Assembly: GCF_016649425.1 (NCBI RefSeq)
Contig: NZ_JADRCR010000001.1
Coordinates: 62,001-126,000 of the forward strand
DNA: 64,000 bases
Source of the DNA: Limnobaculum allomyrinae
GTDB lineage: Bacteria; Pseudomonadota; Gammaproteobacteria; Enterobacterales; Enterobacteriaceae
Direction of reading: 5' to 3'
In this document: piece after piece, positions 9,235 to 20,853 of the stretch
Numbering within the stretch: position 1 is the first letter of the stretch
Layout of the letters: every line of letters starts with the position of its first letter
Notes under the pieces: generated by a model
What the model saw: only the letters and a program-made list of their open reading frames with translations
What the model was told of the DNA's origin: nothing
Databases searched by the model: none
Translations under genes and position numbers: made by a program

Positions 9235-10104
9235 ATGTGGCAATCCGTCAGTCGTTTATTAAGTGAGTATTTGGGCGAGACTTATACAATTACTGAAAAG
9301 GAGGAGCTGTCAGGGGGTGATATTCATCATGCTCGCCGGGTAAGCAACGGCAAAAAAGAGGTTTTCATCAAGTATGACACGCGGGATATTCTGCCTATCT
9401 TTAACGCGGAGTTCGATCAACTTACGGCTTTAGCGAAGAGTGGCACGGTTCGGGTGCCAGAGGTTTATGGTGTTGGCTACGATCGTGATTTTAGTTTTCT
9501 ATTGCTGGAATACCTGCCGTTAAAACCACTGGATGCTCACCACGCCTATTGTCTGGGGCAACAGTTGGCTCGATTACACCAGTGGAGCGACCAGCCGCAA
9601 TTTGGGCTGGATTTTGACAGTGACTTGGCAACCACCCCGCAACCTAATCGTTGGCAGCGTTACTGGAATGTGTTTTTTGCCGAACAGCGTATAGGCTGGC
9701 AGCTTCAACTGGCAGACGAGAAAGGGCTGCACTATGGCGATATTGATACCATCATCGATATTGTCAGCCATCGGCTGAAAAGCCATCATCCACAACCCTC
9801 TTTACTTCACGGTGATTTATGGCCGGCAAACTGCGGTGTGAGCGCGGTGGGGCCGATAATATTTAATCCGGCGTGCTATTGGGGAGATCGTGAGTGCGAT
9901 TTAGCCATGTTGCCGTTGTATCCTGATTTACCACCGCAAATATACGATGGCTATCAAAGCGTTTGGCCTTTACCCGCCAGTTTTATCGAACGCCAACCGT
10001 TATATCAACTTTATTATCTATTGAACCGGGCTAATTTGTTTGGCGGTGAGCATATACATGTCGCACAGCAGGCAGTAACTCAGCTGTTTGGTGATGAGTT
10101 GTAA
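9235..10104 (+). CDS. yniA: YniA, fructosamine-3-kinase family protein (Asn at the metal-Asp position)
   Basis: Members phosphorylate ketosamines or ribulosamines to release sugar from glycated amines. The 289-residue protein has the kinase-like N lobe and the Brenner phosphotransferase motif HGDLW (His192-Trp196, catalytic Asp194, Asn199). The following metal-binding motif, FDPACYWGDRE in E. coli YniA as I recall it, reads FNPACYWGDRE here: codon AAT at 9865-9867 gives Asn211 where Asp is expected. The rest of the protein, including RECDLAMLPL and QIYDGYQSVWPL, is well kept, so the gene is under selection. Activity may be altered or redirected. A GGGGTGATG stretch precedes the start. Confidence 0.93.
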   Translation: MWQSVSRLLSEYLGETYTITEKEELSGGDIHHARRVSNGKKEVFIKYDTRDILPIFNAEFDQLTALAKSGTVRVPEVYGVGYDRDFSFLLLEYLPLKPLDAHHAYCLGQQLARLHQWSDQPQFGLDFDSDLATTPQPNRWQRYWNVFFAEQRIGWQLQLADEKGLHYGDIDTIIDIVSHRLKSHHPQPSLLHGDLWPANCGVSAVGPIIFNPACYWGDRECDLAMLPLYPDLPPQIYDGYQSVWPLPASFIERQPLYQLYYLLNRANLFGGEHIHVAQQAVTQLFGDEL

Positions 10105-10113
10105 TTATTGACG

Positions 10114-10147
10114 ATTGCCTGTCAAAATGGCTCTTTTGACAGGCAAT
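10114..10147. terminator. 14-bp perfect hairpin after yniA
   Basis: ATTGCCTGTCAAAA (10114-10127) pairs perfectly with TTTTGACAGGCAAT (10134-10147) around TGGCTC. The stem contains four T residues at its 3' base but no T-run follows it. A strong RNA fold or terminator between yniA and the DUF2071 gene. Confidence 0.6.
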
Positions 10148-10181
10148 AAAAGTTATTAGCACTGATAATCAGGGAGTGATA

Positions 10182-10970
10182 GTGCAGATACCTCTATTCT
10201 TTGAAGATTTCCTTCATCCTCAACCTAAACCATCAGGTATTGATGTTTTTTGTCGACTAAAACATTTTTCCATTATTACCTATGCGATAGACCCTCAGCG
10301 ATTTAATGGTTTGATTTCAGAACGTTTTAAGCTGGATACCATTATGATTGATGGTCAGGAAAAGGGGTTATTATCAGTAGTACCTTTTATTGATGTTGAT
10401 TTTACCTCTGCGGTTTATCCCTTCCCAAAATTTACTATGGGGCAAACCAACTATCGTATTTATGTGATTGATACGAAAACAGGAGAAAAATGTGTCTGGT
10501 TTTTAGGTACAACACTGGATTCATGGACGCTGTTTGTTCCCCGATTATTATGGAATCTGCCCTGGTATAGCGGAAAAGTTACGTTTGATTGTGAATATGA
10601 TGAACAACAATTTCGTTATATAAAATACCGAATGGAAACTCAGGCTGAATGGGCATCCGCCAGTGTGGAACTGGCTCAGGATCCTGATGATAATATTACG
10701 CTTCCCGGATTTCCCGATCTGGAAACCGGCATGGTTTATCTGACCCATCCACTTAACGGATTTTTTTATCGTCGGGATGGAAAGTTAGGCAGTTATCAGG
10801 TCTGGCATAAACAGCTCCATGTGATGCCAGAGCGACTGATACACGGGCGTTTCGACCTGTTAAGCCGCTTAGGGTTAGTTACGGAAACTGAACAGCAATC
10901 GCCTTACAATGTGCTGATTGAGCCGATGGATGAGTTTACCGTTTATTTGCCACCCCGATTGGTTGATTAG
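10182..10970 (+). CDS. DUF2071 (YqjF-like) family protein
   Basis: A 262-residue cytoplasmic-looking protein without signal peptide. The pattern of an N-terminal L-x-x-F region, SVVPFIDVDF, then FTMGQTNYRIYVI and VWFLGTTLDS, resembles the DUF2071 family, which has an acetoacetate-decarboxylase-like fold and no settled reaction. Two GTG codons could start it. AGGGAG at 10171-10176 is correctly spaced for the one at 10182 and overlaps the one at 10176. It stands alone between yniA and thrS. Function cannot be stated from the sequence. Confidence 0.6.
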   Translation: MQIPLFFEDFLHPQPKPSGIDVFCRLKHFSIITYAIDPQRFNGLISERFKLDTIMIDGQEKGLLSVVPFIDVDFTSAVYPFPKFTMGQTNYRIYVIDTKTGEKCVWFLGTTLDSWTLFVPRLLWNLPWYSGKVTFDCEYDEQQFRYIKYRMETQAEWASASVELAQDPDDNITLPGFPDLETGMVYLTHPLNGFFYRRDGKLGSYQVWHKQLHVMPERLIHGRFDLLSRLGLVTETEQQSPYNVLIEPMDEFTVYLPPRLVD

Positions 10971-11175
10971 CCAGGCTTAATTAGCACTGAGATAATAGGG
11001 CTTTTTTTATTTTGTACTATCCTGTTACTGCGCACAGTGTTAAAATTCGCCCTTCGTTTTTGTAAAACGTAAACCGACAAATCAATGTGTGTACACAATT
11101 GAGTGGCCGTTCGATAACAGTGAGTCGAAAAAGGTATCAATCCATTGATTTAAATATAAAAAATATTGTTTGCAT

Positions 11176-11196
11176 GTGATCTTGCGTATGGGTCAC
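11176..11196 (+). promoter_or_regulatory. thrS translational operator, tRNA-Thr anticodon mimic
   Basis: GTGATC (11176-11181) pairs with GGTCAC (11191-11196), with one G-T pair, around the loop TTGCGTATG, which exposes CGT (11185-11187), a threonine anticodon. It ends about 20 bp before the thrS start. In E. coli threonyl-tRNA synthetase binds a leader arm of this type and represses its own translation. The rest of the 247-bp gap (10971-11217) probably holds the promoter and further operator arms. Confidence 0.75.
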
Positions 11197-11217
11197 CACT
11201 GTAACTAAGGAATTATA

Positions 11218-13146
11218 ATGCCAGTTATTACTCTTCCTGATGGAAGCCAACGTCAGTACGACCATGCCGTCTCAGTTATGGATATTGCTCGTGATATCGG
11301 CCCTGGTCTGGCTAAAGCCTGTATCGCCGGTCGTATTAATTGTGAGCGTATTGACGCTTGCGATCTGATTGAAAACGACGCGAATCTGGAAATCATTACA
11401 GCCAAAGACGATGATGGTCTGGAAATTATCCGCCACTCATGTGCTCATCTATTAGGCCATGCAATTAAGCAACTTTGGCCTGATACCAAAATGGCGATTG
11501 GTCCAACCATCGATAATGGTTTTTACTACGATGTTGATATCGACAGAACGTTAAATCAGGAAGATATCGATCTGCTTGAACAGCGCATGATGGAGCTGGT
11601 TAAGAAAGATTACGATGTCATCAAGAAGAAAGTTAGCTGGCAAGAAGCCCGGGATACGTTTGAAGCCCGTGGTGAAATTTATAAATTACGTATTCTTGAT
11701 GAAAACATCAGCCGCGACGCACATCCGGCGCTGTATCATCATGAAGAATATATTGATATGTGCCGTGGTCCGCACGTGCCAAATATGCGTTTCTGCCATA
11801 ACTTCAAGCTGCAAAAAGTTTCCGGCGCTTACTGGCGCGGCGACAGCAATAATAAAATGTTGCAGCGTATTTATGGCACCGCATGGGCTGACAAAAAGCA
11901 ATTAGCGGCTTATTTACTGCGTCTGGAAGAGGCTGCCAAGCGTGACCACCGTCGTATTGGTAAGCAGCTTGATCTGTATCATATGCAGGAAGAAGCACCG
12001 GGTATGGTGTTCTGGCACAACGATGGCTGGACGATTTTCCGTGAGCTGGAAGCCTTTGTGCGTATGAAGCTCAGAGAATACGATTATCAGGAAGTGAAAG
12101 GGCCATTTATGGTGGACCGTGTGCTGTGGGAAAAAACCGGGCACTGGGAAAACTATAAAGAAGCCATGTTCACCACCTCCTCTGAGAACCGTGAATACTG
12201 TATTAAACCAATGAACTGCCCGGGGCACGTGCAGATTTTCAATCAGGGTCTAAAATCATATCGTGACCTGCCGTTGAGAATGGCTGAGTTTGGTAGCTGT
12301 CATCGTAATGAGCCTTCAGGTTCTCTGCATGGTTTAATGCGGGTTCGTGGCTTTACTCAGGACGATGCACATATTTTCTGTACTGAAGAGCAGGTGCGTG
12401 TAGAAGTAACCAGCTGTATTAAAATGGTTTACGATCTGTATAGCACTTTTGGTTTTGAAAATATCAGCGTAAAATTATCAACTCGTCCTGCAAAGCGCAT
12501 TGGTACTGATGCTATGTGGGATAGAGCCGAGCACGATCTGGCAGAAGCATTGACGGCTAACGGTCTGGAATTTGATTATCAGCCAGGTGAAGGGGCGTTT
12601 TACGGTCCTAAAATTGAATTTACTTTGCATGATAGTTTGGATCGTGCATGGCAGTGTGGTACTGTGCAGCTCGACTTTTCATTACCAGAGCGTTTAAGCG
12701 CTTCTTACGTTGGTGAAGATAACGAGCGTCATGTGCCGGTGATGATTCACCGCGCTATTCTGGGTTCATTAGAGCGCTTTATCGGTATTCTGACTGAAGA
12801 ATGTGCAGGTTTCTTCCCGACATGGTTGGCTCCGCAGCAAGTTGTGGTGATGAATATTACCGACGGCCAGGCCGAATATGTCGAAGAATTAACGAAAAAA
12901 CTTCAAGCTGCGGGCATTCGTGCGAAAGCGGACTTGAGAAATGAGAAAATAGGCTTTAAAATCCGCGAACATACTCTACGACGTGTGCCATATATGTTAG
13001 TCTGCGGCGATAAAGAGGTAGAAGCCGGCAAAATTGCCGTGCGTACCCGCCGTGGTAAAGACTTAGGCAGTCTTGACGTAAGTTACGTGATTGAAAAACT
13101 GCAACAAGAAATTCGCAGTCGTAGTCTTAATCAACTGGAGGAATAA
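11218..13146 (+). CDS. thrS: threonyl-tRNA synthetase
   Basis: Class II synthetase that charges tRNA-Thr and edits Ser-tRNA-Thr. The 642 residues contain the TGS domain (about 1-62), the N2 editing domain (about 65-225, with [10 protein letters not shown]), the catalytic core (about 240-535, with the zinc-site segment MNCPGH and motif 2 around HRNEPSG) and the C-terminal anticodon-binding domain. AAGGAA precedes the ATG. It opens the thrS-infC-rpmI-rplT-pheMST-ihfA cluster; infC begins three bases after its stop. Confidence 0.98.
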   Translation: MPVITLPDGSQRQYDHAVSVMDIARDIGPGLAKACIAGRINCERIDACDLIENDANLEIITAKDDDGLEIIRHSCAHLLGHAIKQLWPDTKMAIGPTIDNGFYYDVDIDRTLNQEDIDLLEQRMMELVKKDYDVIKKKVSWQEARDTFEARGEIYKLRILDENISRDAHPALYHHEEYIDMCRGPHVPNMRFCHNFKLQKVSGAYWRGDSNNKMLQRIYGTAWADKKQLAAYLLRLEEAAKRDHRRIGKQLDLYHMQEEAPGMVFWHNDGWTIFRELEAFVRMKLREYDYQEVKGPFMVDRVLWEKTGHWENYKEAMFTTSSENREYCIKPMNCPGHVQIFNQGLKSYRDLPLRMAEFGSCHRNEPSGSLHGLMRVRGFTQDDAHIFCTEEQVRVEVTSCIKMVYDLYSTFGFENISVKLSTRPAKRIGTDAMWDRAEHDLAEALTANGLEFDYQPGEGAFYGPKIEFTLHDSLDRAWQCGTVQLDFSLPERLSASYVGEDNERHVPVMIHRAILGSLERFIGILTEECAGFFPTWLAPQQVVVMNITDGQAEYVEELTKKLQAAGIRAKADLRNEKIGFKIREHTLRRVPYMLVCGDKEVEAGKIAVRTRRGKDLGSLDVSYVIEKLQQEIRSRSLNQLEE

Positions 13147-13149
13147 GGT

Positions 13150-13692
13150 ATTAAAGGCGGAAAAAGAGTTCAAACAGCGCGTCCTAATCGCATAAACAAC
13201 GAGATTCGCGCCCGTGAAGTGCGACTAACAGGCATCGATGGCGAGCAATTGGGGATTGTTAGTCTGAATGAAGCACTGCAAAAAGCAGAAGAAGCTGGTG
13301 TTGATCTGGTAGAGATCAGCCCAAATGCTGAGCCGCCAGTTTGCCGGGTCATGGACTACGGCAAATTCCTCTATGAAAAGAGTAAGGCTACGAAAGAGCA
13401 GAAGAAAAAACAAAAAGTTGTCCAGATCAAGGAAATTAAATTCCGACCTGGTACAGATGATGGCGACTATCAGGTAAAACTCCGCAGCCTGATTCGCTTT
13501 CTGGAAGAGGGTGATAAAGCTAAAATCACACTGCGTTTCCGCGGTCGTGAGATGGCTCATCAACAGATCGGTATGGAAGTGCTTAACCGCGTCCGTGACG
13601 ATCTCGCCGAACTGGCCGTTGTTGAATCCTACCCAAGTAGGATTGAAGGACGTCAGATGGTGATGGTGCTCGCCCCTAAGAAGAAACAGTAA
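13150..13692 (+). CDS. infC: translation initiation factor IF-3 (ATT start)
   Basis: IF-3 binds the 30S subunit, keeps subunits apart and rejects non-canonical start codons. The frame gives 180 residues, the same as E. coli, only if translation begins at ATT at 13150, giving [12 protein letters not shown] after the initiator Met. No ATG in frame restores this conserved N terminus: the first one is at 13219, too far inside. Known E. coli infC also starts at ATT, which lets IF-3 repress its own synthesis. The ribosome-binding site GGAGG lies inside the end of thrS. Ends in the typical VLAPKKKQ. Confidence 0.97.
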   Translation: MKGGKRVQTARPNRINNEIRAREVRLTGIDGEQLGIVSLNEALQKAEEAGVDLVEISPNAEPPVCRVMDYGKFLYEKSKATKEQKKKQKVVQIKEIKFRPGTDDGDYQVKLRSLIRFLEEGDKAKITLRFRGREMAHQQIGMEVLNRVRDDLAELAVVESYPSRIEGRQMVMVLAPKKKQ

Positions 13693-13709
13693 GGCATACA
13701 AGTAATAAT

Positions 13710-13735
13710 ATCCGGGTGGTTAACGCCATCCGGAT
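13710..13735 (+). promoter_or_regulatory. hairpin in the infC-rpmI gap
   Basis: ATCCGGGTGG (13710-13719) pairs with CCATCCGGAT (13726-13735), one G-T pair, loop TTAACG, followed by TTTATT. It may be an attenuating terminator with read-through, or part of the L20-controlled leader of rpmI, where E. coli has a regulatory RNA fold. The choice between these is not decided by sequence alone. Confidence 0.55.
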
Positions 13736-13765
13736 TTTATTCGCCCAACTGGTTCGTTTTATTAA

Positions 13766-13987
<222 letters not shown>

Positions 13988-14006
13988 CTTTTAATTCAGA
14001 TAATAA

Positions 14007-14381
<375 letters not shown>

Positions 14382-14388
14382 GTCAGAT

Positions 14389-14424
14389 AAAAGAGGGAGT
14401 GAAAGCTCCCTCTTTTACTTTTTT
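14389..14424 (+). terminator. rho-independent terminator after rplT
   Basis: AAAAGAGGGAG (14389-14399) pairs with CTCCCTCTTTT (14406-14416) around TGAAAG, followed by ACTTTTTT. Confidence 0.9.
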
Positions 14425-14530
14425 GCTTAAATACGTGAAATTAAACAGTATTCGTAGTATTGTCAGTCGCAGTACATTTTATAAGCTTGATTTTTGATAC
14501 TAACCAAAATAACAACAAGGTAACGCAAGT

Positions 14531-14575
14531 ATGAATTCTGCTATTTTCCGTTTCTTCTTTTACTTTAGCTCCTGA
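14531..14575 (+). CDS. pheM: PheM, pheST leader peptide
   Basis: A 14-residue leader peptide, MNSAIFRFFFYFSS, with five Phe codons (6, 8, 9, 10 and 12); E. coli PheM is nearly identical in length and pattern. Ribosome stalling here when Phe-tRNA is scarce is expected to relieve the attenuator at 14621 and raise pheST expression. Confidence 0.95.
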   Translation: MNSAIFRFFFYFSS

Positions 14576-14645
14576 CATCGGGAGGCTTGCGCGTAAGAGA
14601 AGAAACGGAAACTAGCGCCAAAAGCCTCCTGATGGAGGCTTTTTT
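14546..14645 (+). terminator. pheST transcription attenuator
   Basis: Three alternative pairings are visible. TTCCGTTTCTTCT (14546-14558) with its complement at 14598-14610 forms the pause/protector stem. GGAGGCTT (14581-14588) with AAGCCTCC (14622-14629) forms the antiterminator. AAAGCCTCC (14621-14629) with GGAGGCTTT (14634-14642) plus a T-run forms the terminator. This is the classical Phe-dependent attenuation layout. Confidence 0.93.
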
Positions 14646-14691
14646 GTTGCCTGAAGTAATATTGAAATTTAACAGTATCGCTATTTTATAA

Positions 14692-15729
<1,038 letters not shown>

Positions 15730-15745
15730 TAGCAGGAGCCAAAAC

Positions 15746-18133
15746 ATGAAATTCAGTGAATCCTGGTTGCGTGAATGGGTTAACCCTGCGATTAATCGTG
15801 ACCAACTGTCTGAACAAATTACCATGGCCGGTCTGGAAGTAGACGGCGTGGAACCCGTAGCCGGTGAATTTACCGGTGTTGTTGTTGGTCGTGTTGTGGA
15901 GTGCGGTCAGCATCCTAACGCGGACAAGTTGCGTGTTACCAAAGTTGATGTGGGGGGCGATCGCCTGCTGGATATCGTTTGTGGTGCACCAAACTGCCGT
16001 AAAGGATTAACCGTAGCCTGTGCTACTGTTGGTGCAGTACTTCCGGGTGACTTTAAAATTAAAGCTGCCAAGCTACGCGGTGAGCCCTCTGAAGGCATGC
16101 TGTGTTCTTTCTCTGAGCTGGGTATCAGTGACGATCACAGCGGTATTATCGAACTGCCGGAAGATGCGCCAATCGGTCAGGATGTGCGGGAATACCTTAA
16201 GTTAAACGATGCGACCATCGAAATCAGCGTAACACCAAACCGCGCTGACTGCTTGGGTATCATCGGTGTTGCCCGTGATGTCGCCGTGATTAATAAGCTA
16301 CCATTGAACAAACCTGATATGTCTGCTGTAGCAGCAACTATTCAGGATGTTATTTCCATTCAGGTTGATGCCAGTGAAGCTTGTCCACGCTATCTGGGCC
16401 GGGTTGTGAAAGGTATTAATGTAAAAGCCGCTACGCCATTATGGATGAAAGAAAAGCTGCGTCGTTGTGGTATTCGCTCTATCGATCCGGTTGTGGATGT
16501 GACCAACTACGTACTGTTGGAACTGGGCCATCCAATGCATGCGTTCGATTTAGATCGCATTGATGGCGGTATCGTCGTACGTATGGCAAAAGAGAATGAA
16601 GAGCTGGTTTTACTGGACGGTAATAAAGTGAAACTGGGTCAGGATGTTGTTGTGATAGCCGATCGTCAAAAACCACTGGCTATGGGTGGGATTTTTGGCG
16701 GTGAGCATTCTGGTGTCAATGAAGAGACAAAAGATGTCTTCCTGGAAAGTGCTTACTTTAACCCGCTGGCAATTGCCGGTCGTGCACGTCGCTTTGGTTT
16801 ACATACCGATGCATCTCATCGCTATGAAAGAGGGGTTGATCCTGCACTACAGCAAACCGCATTAGAGAGAGCAACGCGCCTGCTGCTGGATATCTGTGGT
16901 GGTCAACCGGGCCCGGTTATTGACGCTACCAATAAAACCACGCTTCCGATACGCGCCACTATTTTACTGCGTCGTGAAAAGCTGGATAAACTGATTGGCC
17001 ACGTAATTTCTGATGAGCAAGTTAGCGATATTCTGAGCCGTTTAGGTTGTGAAGTTTCCCGTGAAGGTGATAACTGGAAAGCGGTTGCACCAAGCTGGCG
17101 TTTCGATATGGAAATCGAAGAGGATTTGATCGAAGAAATTGCTCGTGTCTATGGTTATAACAGCATTCCAAATGTCCCCCTACGCGCCAATCTGGAGATG
17201 ACGCCACATCGTGAAGCAAACTTACCATTACGTCGGGTAAAAGCTTTACTGGTGGATAAAGGGTATCAGGAAGCGATTACCTATAGTTTTGTTGATCCTA
17301 AGATACAAAATTTACTGCATCCTCAACAGGAAGCGTTAATTTTACCTAACCCAATTTCTGTTGAAATGTCAGCTATGCGCCTCTCATTATGGAGTGGATT
17401 GCTGACTTCAGTGGTGTATAACCAGAACCGCCAACAGGGTCGTGTACGACTGTTTGAAAGCGGTTTACGCTTTGTTCCTGATGCAGCAGCAGAATTTGGT
17501 GTCCGGCAGGAGGTTATGCTGGCAGGGGTTATTGCAGGAAATCGCTATGAAGAGCACTGGAACCTTGCGCGTGAAGCAGTTGACTTCTATGATTTAAAAG
17601 GCGATCTTGAGTCGGTATTAGAATTGACGGGTAAATTGTCGGAGATTGAGTTTAAAGTCGAAGCAAACCCTGCATTACACCCCGGCCAAAGTGCGGCTAT
17701 TTATTTAAATGGCGAACGCATTGGATACATTGGTGTAGTGCATCCTGAGCTTGAGCGTAAGCTCGATCTCAACGGTCGTACAGTGGTATTCGAACTGTTG
17801 TGGGATAAGGTCTCAGAACGCCGAGTACCGCTTGCCAGAGAGGTTTCCCGCTTCCCGGCAAACCGTCGTGATATCGCAATTGTTGTGGCTGAAAGCATAC
17901 CTGCTGCCAATGTATTAGAAATATGTAAAAAAGTTGGCGTAAATCAGATGGTTGGCGTAAACTTATTTGACGTATATCGAGGTAAGGGTGTCGCTGAGGG
18001 GTATAAGAGCCTGGCTATCAGTCTGACATTGCAAGATACCACGCGTACGCTAGAAGAAGAGGAAATTGCCGCTACCGTTGCAGAATGCGTAGAGGCATTG
18101 AAACAGCGATTCCAAGCATCCTTGAGAGATTGA
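15746..18133 (+). CDS. pheT: phenylalanyl-tRNA synthetase beta subunit
   Basis: The large editing and tRNA-recognition subunit, 795 residues, the usual enterobacterial length. Visible domains are the N-terminal and EMAP/OB-fold tRNA-binding region (about 40-150), the B3/B4 editing domain (about 210-390), B5 (about 400-475), the catalytic-like domain and the C-terminal ferredoxin-fold anticodon-binding domain (about 700-795). ihfA starts four bases after its stop, so pheS, pheT and ihfA form one transcript. Confidence 0.98.
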   Translation: MKFSESWLREWVNPAINRDQLSEQITMAGLEVDGVEPVAGEFTGVVVGRVVECGQHPNADKLRVTKVDVGGDRLLDIVCGAPNCRKGLTVACATVGAVLPGDFKIKAAKLRGEPSEGMLCSFSELGISDDHSGIIELPEDAPIGQDVREYLKLNDATIEISVTPNRADCLGIIGVARDVAVINKLPLNKPDMSAVAATIQDVISIQVDASEACPRYLGRVVKGINVKAATPLWMKEKLRRCGIRSIDPVVDVTNYVLLELGHPMHAFDLDRIDGGIVVRMAKENEELVLLDGNKVKLGQDVVVIADRQKPLAMGGIFGGEHSGVNEETKDVFLESAYFNPLAIAGRARRFGLHTDASHRYERGVDPALQQTALERATRLLLDICGGQPGPVIDATNKTTLPIRATILLRREKLDKLIGHVISDEQVSDILSRLGCEVSREGDNWKAVAPSWRFDMEIEEDLIEEIARVYGYNSIPNVPLRANLEMTPHREANLPLRRVKALLVDKGYQEAITYSFVDPKIQNLLHPQQEALILPNPISVEMSAMRLSLWSGLLTSVVYNQNRQQGRVRLFESGLRFVPDAAAEFGVRQEVMLAGVIAGNRYEEHWNLAREAVDFYDLKGDLESVLELTGKLSEIEFKVEANPALHPGQSAAIYLNGERIGYIGVVHPELERKLDLNGRTVVFELLWDKVSERRVPLAREVSRFPANRRDIAIVVAESIPAANVLEICKKVGVNQMVGVNLFDVYRGKGVAEGYKSLAISLTLQDTTRTLEEEEIAATVAECVEALKQRFQASLRD

Positions 18134-18137
18134 ACCT

Positions 18138-18434
18138 ATGGCGCTTACTAAAGCTGAAATGTCTGAACACTTGTGCGAAAAGCTTAACCTGAGTAAACGT
18201 GATGCAAAAGATCTCGTTGAACTGTTTTTTGAAGAAGTACGTAAAGCTTTGGAAAACGGTGAACAAGTCAAACTTTCCGGATTCGGTAATTTTGACCTGC
18301 GGGATAAGAGTCAACGCCCGGGGCGTAACCCAAAAACTGGCGAAGATATTCCTATCACTGCACGCCGGGTAGTCACTTTCCGTCCGGGTCAGAAGTTAAA
18401 GAGCCGGGTTGAGAACGCTACGCCGAAAGAATAA
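18138..18434 (+). CDS. ihfA: integration host factor subunit alpha
   Basis: A 98-residue HU-family subunit that pairs with IhfB to bend DNA at specific sites. The start [12 protein letters not shown], the helix [15 protein letters not shown] and the beta-arm with [18 protein letters not shown] (Pro at the intercalating tip) are all present. It begins four bases after pheT and is followed by a strong terminator. Confidence 0.98.
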   Translation: MALTKAEMSEHLCEKLNLSKRDAKDLVELFFEEVRKALENGEQVKLSGFGNFDLRDKSQRPGRNPKTGEDIPITARRVVTFRPGQKLKSRVENATPKE

Positions 18435-18446
18435 GACATCAGACCT

Positions 18447-18472
18447 AAAAAGGCCGCGCACGCGGCCTTTTT
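18447..18472 (+). terminator. rho-independent terminator after ihfA
   Basis: AAAAAGGCCGCG (18447-18458) and CGCGGCCTTTTT (18461-18472) form a GC-rich stem with flanking A and T runs. Confidence 0.92.
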
Positions 18473-18526
18473 CTTTTGTATCATCACCTAAACTTAATGC
18501 TCACAATCCGAGAACCCTGTAACGAC

Positions 18527-19528
18527 ATGGGACTGCGTTTTACTCAGCTACAACAACGACAACAACGTAGAGACAGAATAAAACTCTGTCTGTTTGCGTT
18601 GCTTTTAGTTATCACTATGGTTATCAGCCTGTCGGCCGGAGATATCTGGCTGCCGCCTCAACAGTGGTTTAGCGAACAGGCACGTCTATTTGTTTGGCAA
18701 TTGCGTCTTCCGAGAACTTTAGCGGTGATTGCCGTAGGGGCGGGGCTGGCCATGTCAGGGGCAGTAATGCAGTCACTGTTTGATAATCCATTGTCAGAAC
18801 CAGGATTATTGGGCGTCGCCAACGGTGCCGGTGTTGCTCTGGTGTTGACCATTTTACTGGGCGGCGGTTTGTTACCCGTCTGGTTGATGAGCATGAATGC
18901 TATTCTGGGCGCATTAATTCTAACCTTGATTTTATTAGCGTTATCCCGACGTAAATTGTTACCGGGTGCCAGACTGTTGTTGATTGGTTTCGCGTTAGGA
19001 ATTGCCTGTAGTGCCATTATGACCTGGGCAGTCTACTTCAGTTCCAGTATGGATTTACGTCAGTTACTGTACTGGCTAATGGGAAGTTTTGGCGGTATTG
19101 GCTGGCAGCAGAAATGGTTAATTCTGGCACTGGTTCCGGCATTGGTTTGGCTGATTTATCAGGGTAATAAACTCAATTTGCTCTCTTTGGGTGAAGATCA
19201 GGCACGTCAGTTAGGCGTTCCATTAGTGGTTTGGCGCAATATTTTTGTCATGATTATTGCGTGGGTGGTGGGAACCAGTGTGGCTTTGGCAGGAATTATT
19301 GGATTTATTGGGTTAATTATTCCCCATATGTTGAGGCTGGCAGGGATTACCGATCACCGTTATTTACTCACCGGCTGTGCTCTGGCTGGTTCAACGCTTT
19401 TGTTAATGGCCGATTTAGCTTCCAGAGTCGCCATGTCATCCGCTGAATTACCCATTGGGGTTATTACTTCAACTATTGGAGCACCGCTTTTTATTTGGAT
19501 GTTATTGCGACATGCTAAAACTTACTAA
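18527..19528 (+). CDS. btuC: BtuC, vitamin B12 ABC importer permease
   Basis: Inner-membrane permease of the FecCD/BtuC family that forms the B12 channel with BtuD and the periplasmic BtuF. The 333-residue protein has about ten hydrophobic segments and the conserved [36 protein letters not shown] and [13 protein letters not shown] segments, the last forming the coupling contact with the ATPase. The start is uncertain: ATG 18527 gives a length closest to E. coli (326), ATG 18497 is also in frame, and neither has a strong ribosome-binding site. btuD overlaps its end by 17 bp; btuE is not between them. Confidence 0.93.
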   Translation: MGLRFTQLQQRQQRRDRIKLCLFALLLVITMVISLSAGDIWLPPQQWFSEQARLFVWQLRLPRTLAVIAVGAGLAMSGAVMQSLFDNPLSEPGLLGVANGAGVALVLTILLGGGLLPVWLMSMNAILGALILTLILLALSRRKLLPGARLLLIGFALGIACSAIMTWAVYFSSSMDLRQLLYWLMGSFGGIGWQQKWLILALVPALVWLIYQGNKLNLLSLGEDQARQLGVPLVVWRNIFVMIIAWVVGTSVALAGIIGFIGLIIPHMLRLAGITDHRYLLTGCALAGSTLLLMADLASRVAMSSAELPIGVITSTIGAPLFIWMLLRHAKTY

Positions 19529-20273
19529 TATCACACTATCATCCCGTTTATCCGATATAACCGTTTCGGCAGATTCGGGAACGTTGATACATGTGATCGG
19601 GCCAAACGGTGCCGGTAAAAGCTCTCTGTTAGCCGCCATTGCGGGTTTATTACCTTATCAGGGTATTGTCGAGCTACAGCAACAAAATATTCATCATTAT
19701 TCAGCGGTGAAACTGGCTGGTATGCGTGCCTATCTCAGCCAGCAGCAGGACAACAGGGCGATGATGCAAGTTTTTCAATATATTGCCTTACATCAACCTA
19801 AAGTTGCGACCGCTGCACAAGCTGAAACGGTAGTGATGTTTTTGGCTGAACAATTAGAATTAACGGATAAATTAAACCGGCCATTAAGCCAACTTTCTGG
19901 TGGTGAGTGGCAAAGAGTGAGACTGGCCGCTGTGTTTCTACAGGTTTGGCCGGCACTGAACCCTGAAGCACGGCTTCTATTGCTTGATGAGCCAATGAAC
20001 AGCCTTGATGTGGCACAGCAAGCAGCGTTGGATAATTTATTAGCGCAGTTTTGTCAGCAAGGGGCCAGCGCTATCGTGAGTGCTCATAATCTGAACCATA
20101 CGCTGCATCATGCTGATGAAGCATGGTTACTTTATCAGGGGAAATTGATCGCCTCGGGTACGACCGACAAAGTCATGTCTGTTCAACAGTTAGAAAATGT
20201 TTTTCATATTGGATTTGAATTATTTCAGATTGATGAACAGCGTTGGTTAAGAGCAATTAATCAAAGTTTTTAA
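19512..20273 (+). CDS. btuD: BtuD, vitamin B12 ABC importer ATPase
   Basis: The ATP-binding subunit that powers BtuC. The 253-residue protein has Walker [10 protein letters not shown] (about 34-42), signature LSGGEWQR, Walker [13 protein letters not shown] and the switch His in SAHNLNH. The ATG at 19512 gives the family start MLKLTNITL and overlaps btuC. In E. coli the next gene is nlpC; here a T6SS cluster and ltaE, about 32 kb in all, lie between them. Confidence 0.95.
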   Translation: MLKLTNITLSSRLSDITVSADSGTLIHVIGPNGAGKSSLLAAIAGLLPYQGIVELQQQNIHHYSAVKLAGMRAYLSQQQDNRAMMQVFQYIALHQPKVATAAQAETVVMFLAEQLELTDKLNRPLSQLSGGEWQRVRLAAVFLQVWPALNPEARLLLLDEPMNSLDVAQQAALDNLLAQFCQQGASAIVSAHNLNHTLHHADEAWLLYQGKLIASGTTDKVMSVQQLENVFHIGFELFQIDEQRWLRAINQSF

Positions 20274-20554
20274 TATTTTTTTTGACCATAAAGAATTTAT
20301 TTGAAGTTCATCACAAAAAAATAATGTTTTTACTAGTTAATTCAACTGAAATAATTGTTAAGGAAGAAATTAAAACGCATTAATTTCTTAATTTATCCTC
20401 TATTAAAAATCAAAATAAATGATAATTAATAGTTAGAGTTATTATTTTATAATAAAATTCTATTGATTAAAAAATACCCTTCATTACATTCTCTTTCTAA
20501 TATTTTAATTTTTATTTTTTATTAAAATCAATAAATTAAGATAATACCAACACA

Positions 20555-20578
20555 ATACCTGTCAAGGTTGACAGGTAT
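20555..20578. repeat. 24-bp palindrome, possible operator or terminator
   Basis: ATACCTGTCAA (20555-20565) and its exact complement TTGACAGGTAT (20568-20578) flank two G residues. With almost no loop, it reads more like a DNA-binding dyad than a terminator. Confidence 0.5.
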
Positions 20579-20744
20579 CTAGTCAGCGAACTTTTTGATA
20601 TAAAAAAGACCAAATCAAGTTAATGGGTTGAGTGTTTTTTATACTAATAAGTTCAATTTAATCTTTATGTGGATATAACGTTATTCGCAAAAGTGAATAT
20701 AACTTTTATCAATAACCAATAAGACGGAACCACGGTTATCGACC

Positions 20745-20775
20745 ATGAGGTAGAACCTCATCCGAGCGCTCGGAT
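20745..20775 (+). promoter_or_regulatory. paired hairpins in the tssB 5' leader
   Basis: ATGAGGT/ACCTCAT (20745-20751 and 20755-20761) is followed directly by the perfect 16-bp palindrome ATCCGAGCGCTCGGAT (20760-20775), about 80 bp before the tssB start. GC-rich within AT-rich surroundings, they probably fold in the mRNA leader. Confidence 0.5.
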
Positions 20776-20853
20776 ATTTCAGGTAGTTGATACATAAGGA
20801 AATAGGGAAAGTAGTTGTGGTGTTTTTTACCAATAAGGATCAGGACTAAGACT

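Larger units (their letters stand above)
20274..20853. promoter_or_regulatory. 580-bp AT-rich leader between btuD and the T6SS
   Basis: No credible gene is visible. The region holds an AT-rich dyad at 20364-20389 (AAGAAATTAA and its complement), a near-perfect palindrome at 20555-20578 and two adjacent hairpins at 20745-20775. The T6SS promoter should lie here. Low GC content suggests silencing by H-NS-type proteins. I did not find a convincing sigma-54 -24/-12 promoter. Confidence 0.5.

Noticed and set aside
20400-20440. GATAAT-rich stretch resembling a Fur box upstream of the T6SS
   Set aside because: Only one or two hexamers fit and the surroundings are uniformly AT-rich, so a chance match is likely.
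20274-20853. Sigma-54 (-24/-12) promoter for the T6SS
   Set aside because: No GG-N10-GC element of convincing quality was found in the leader.
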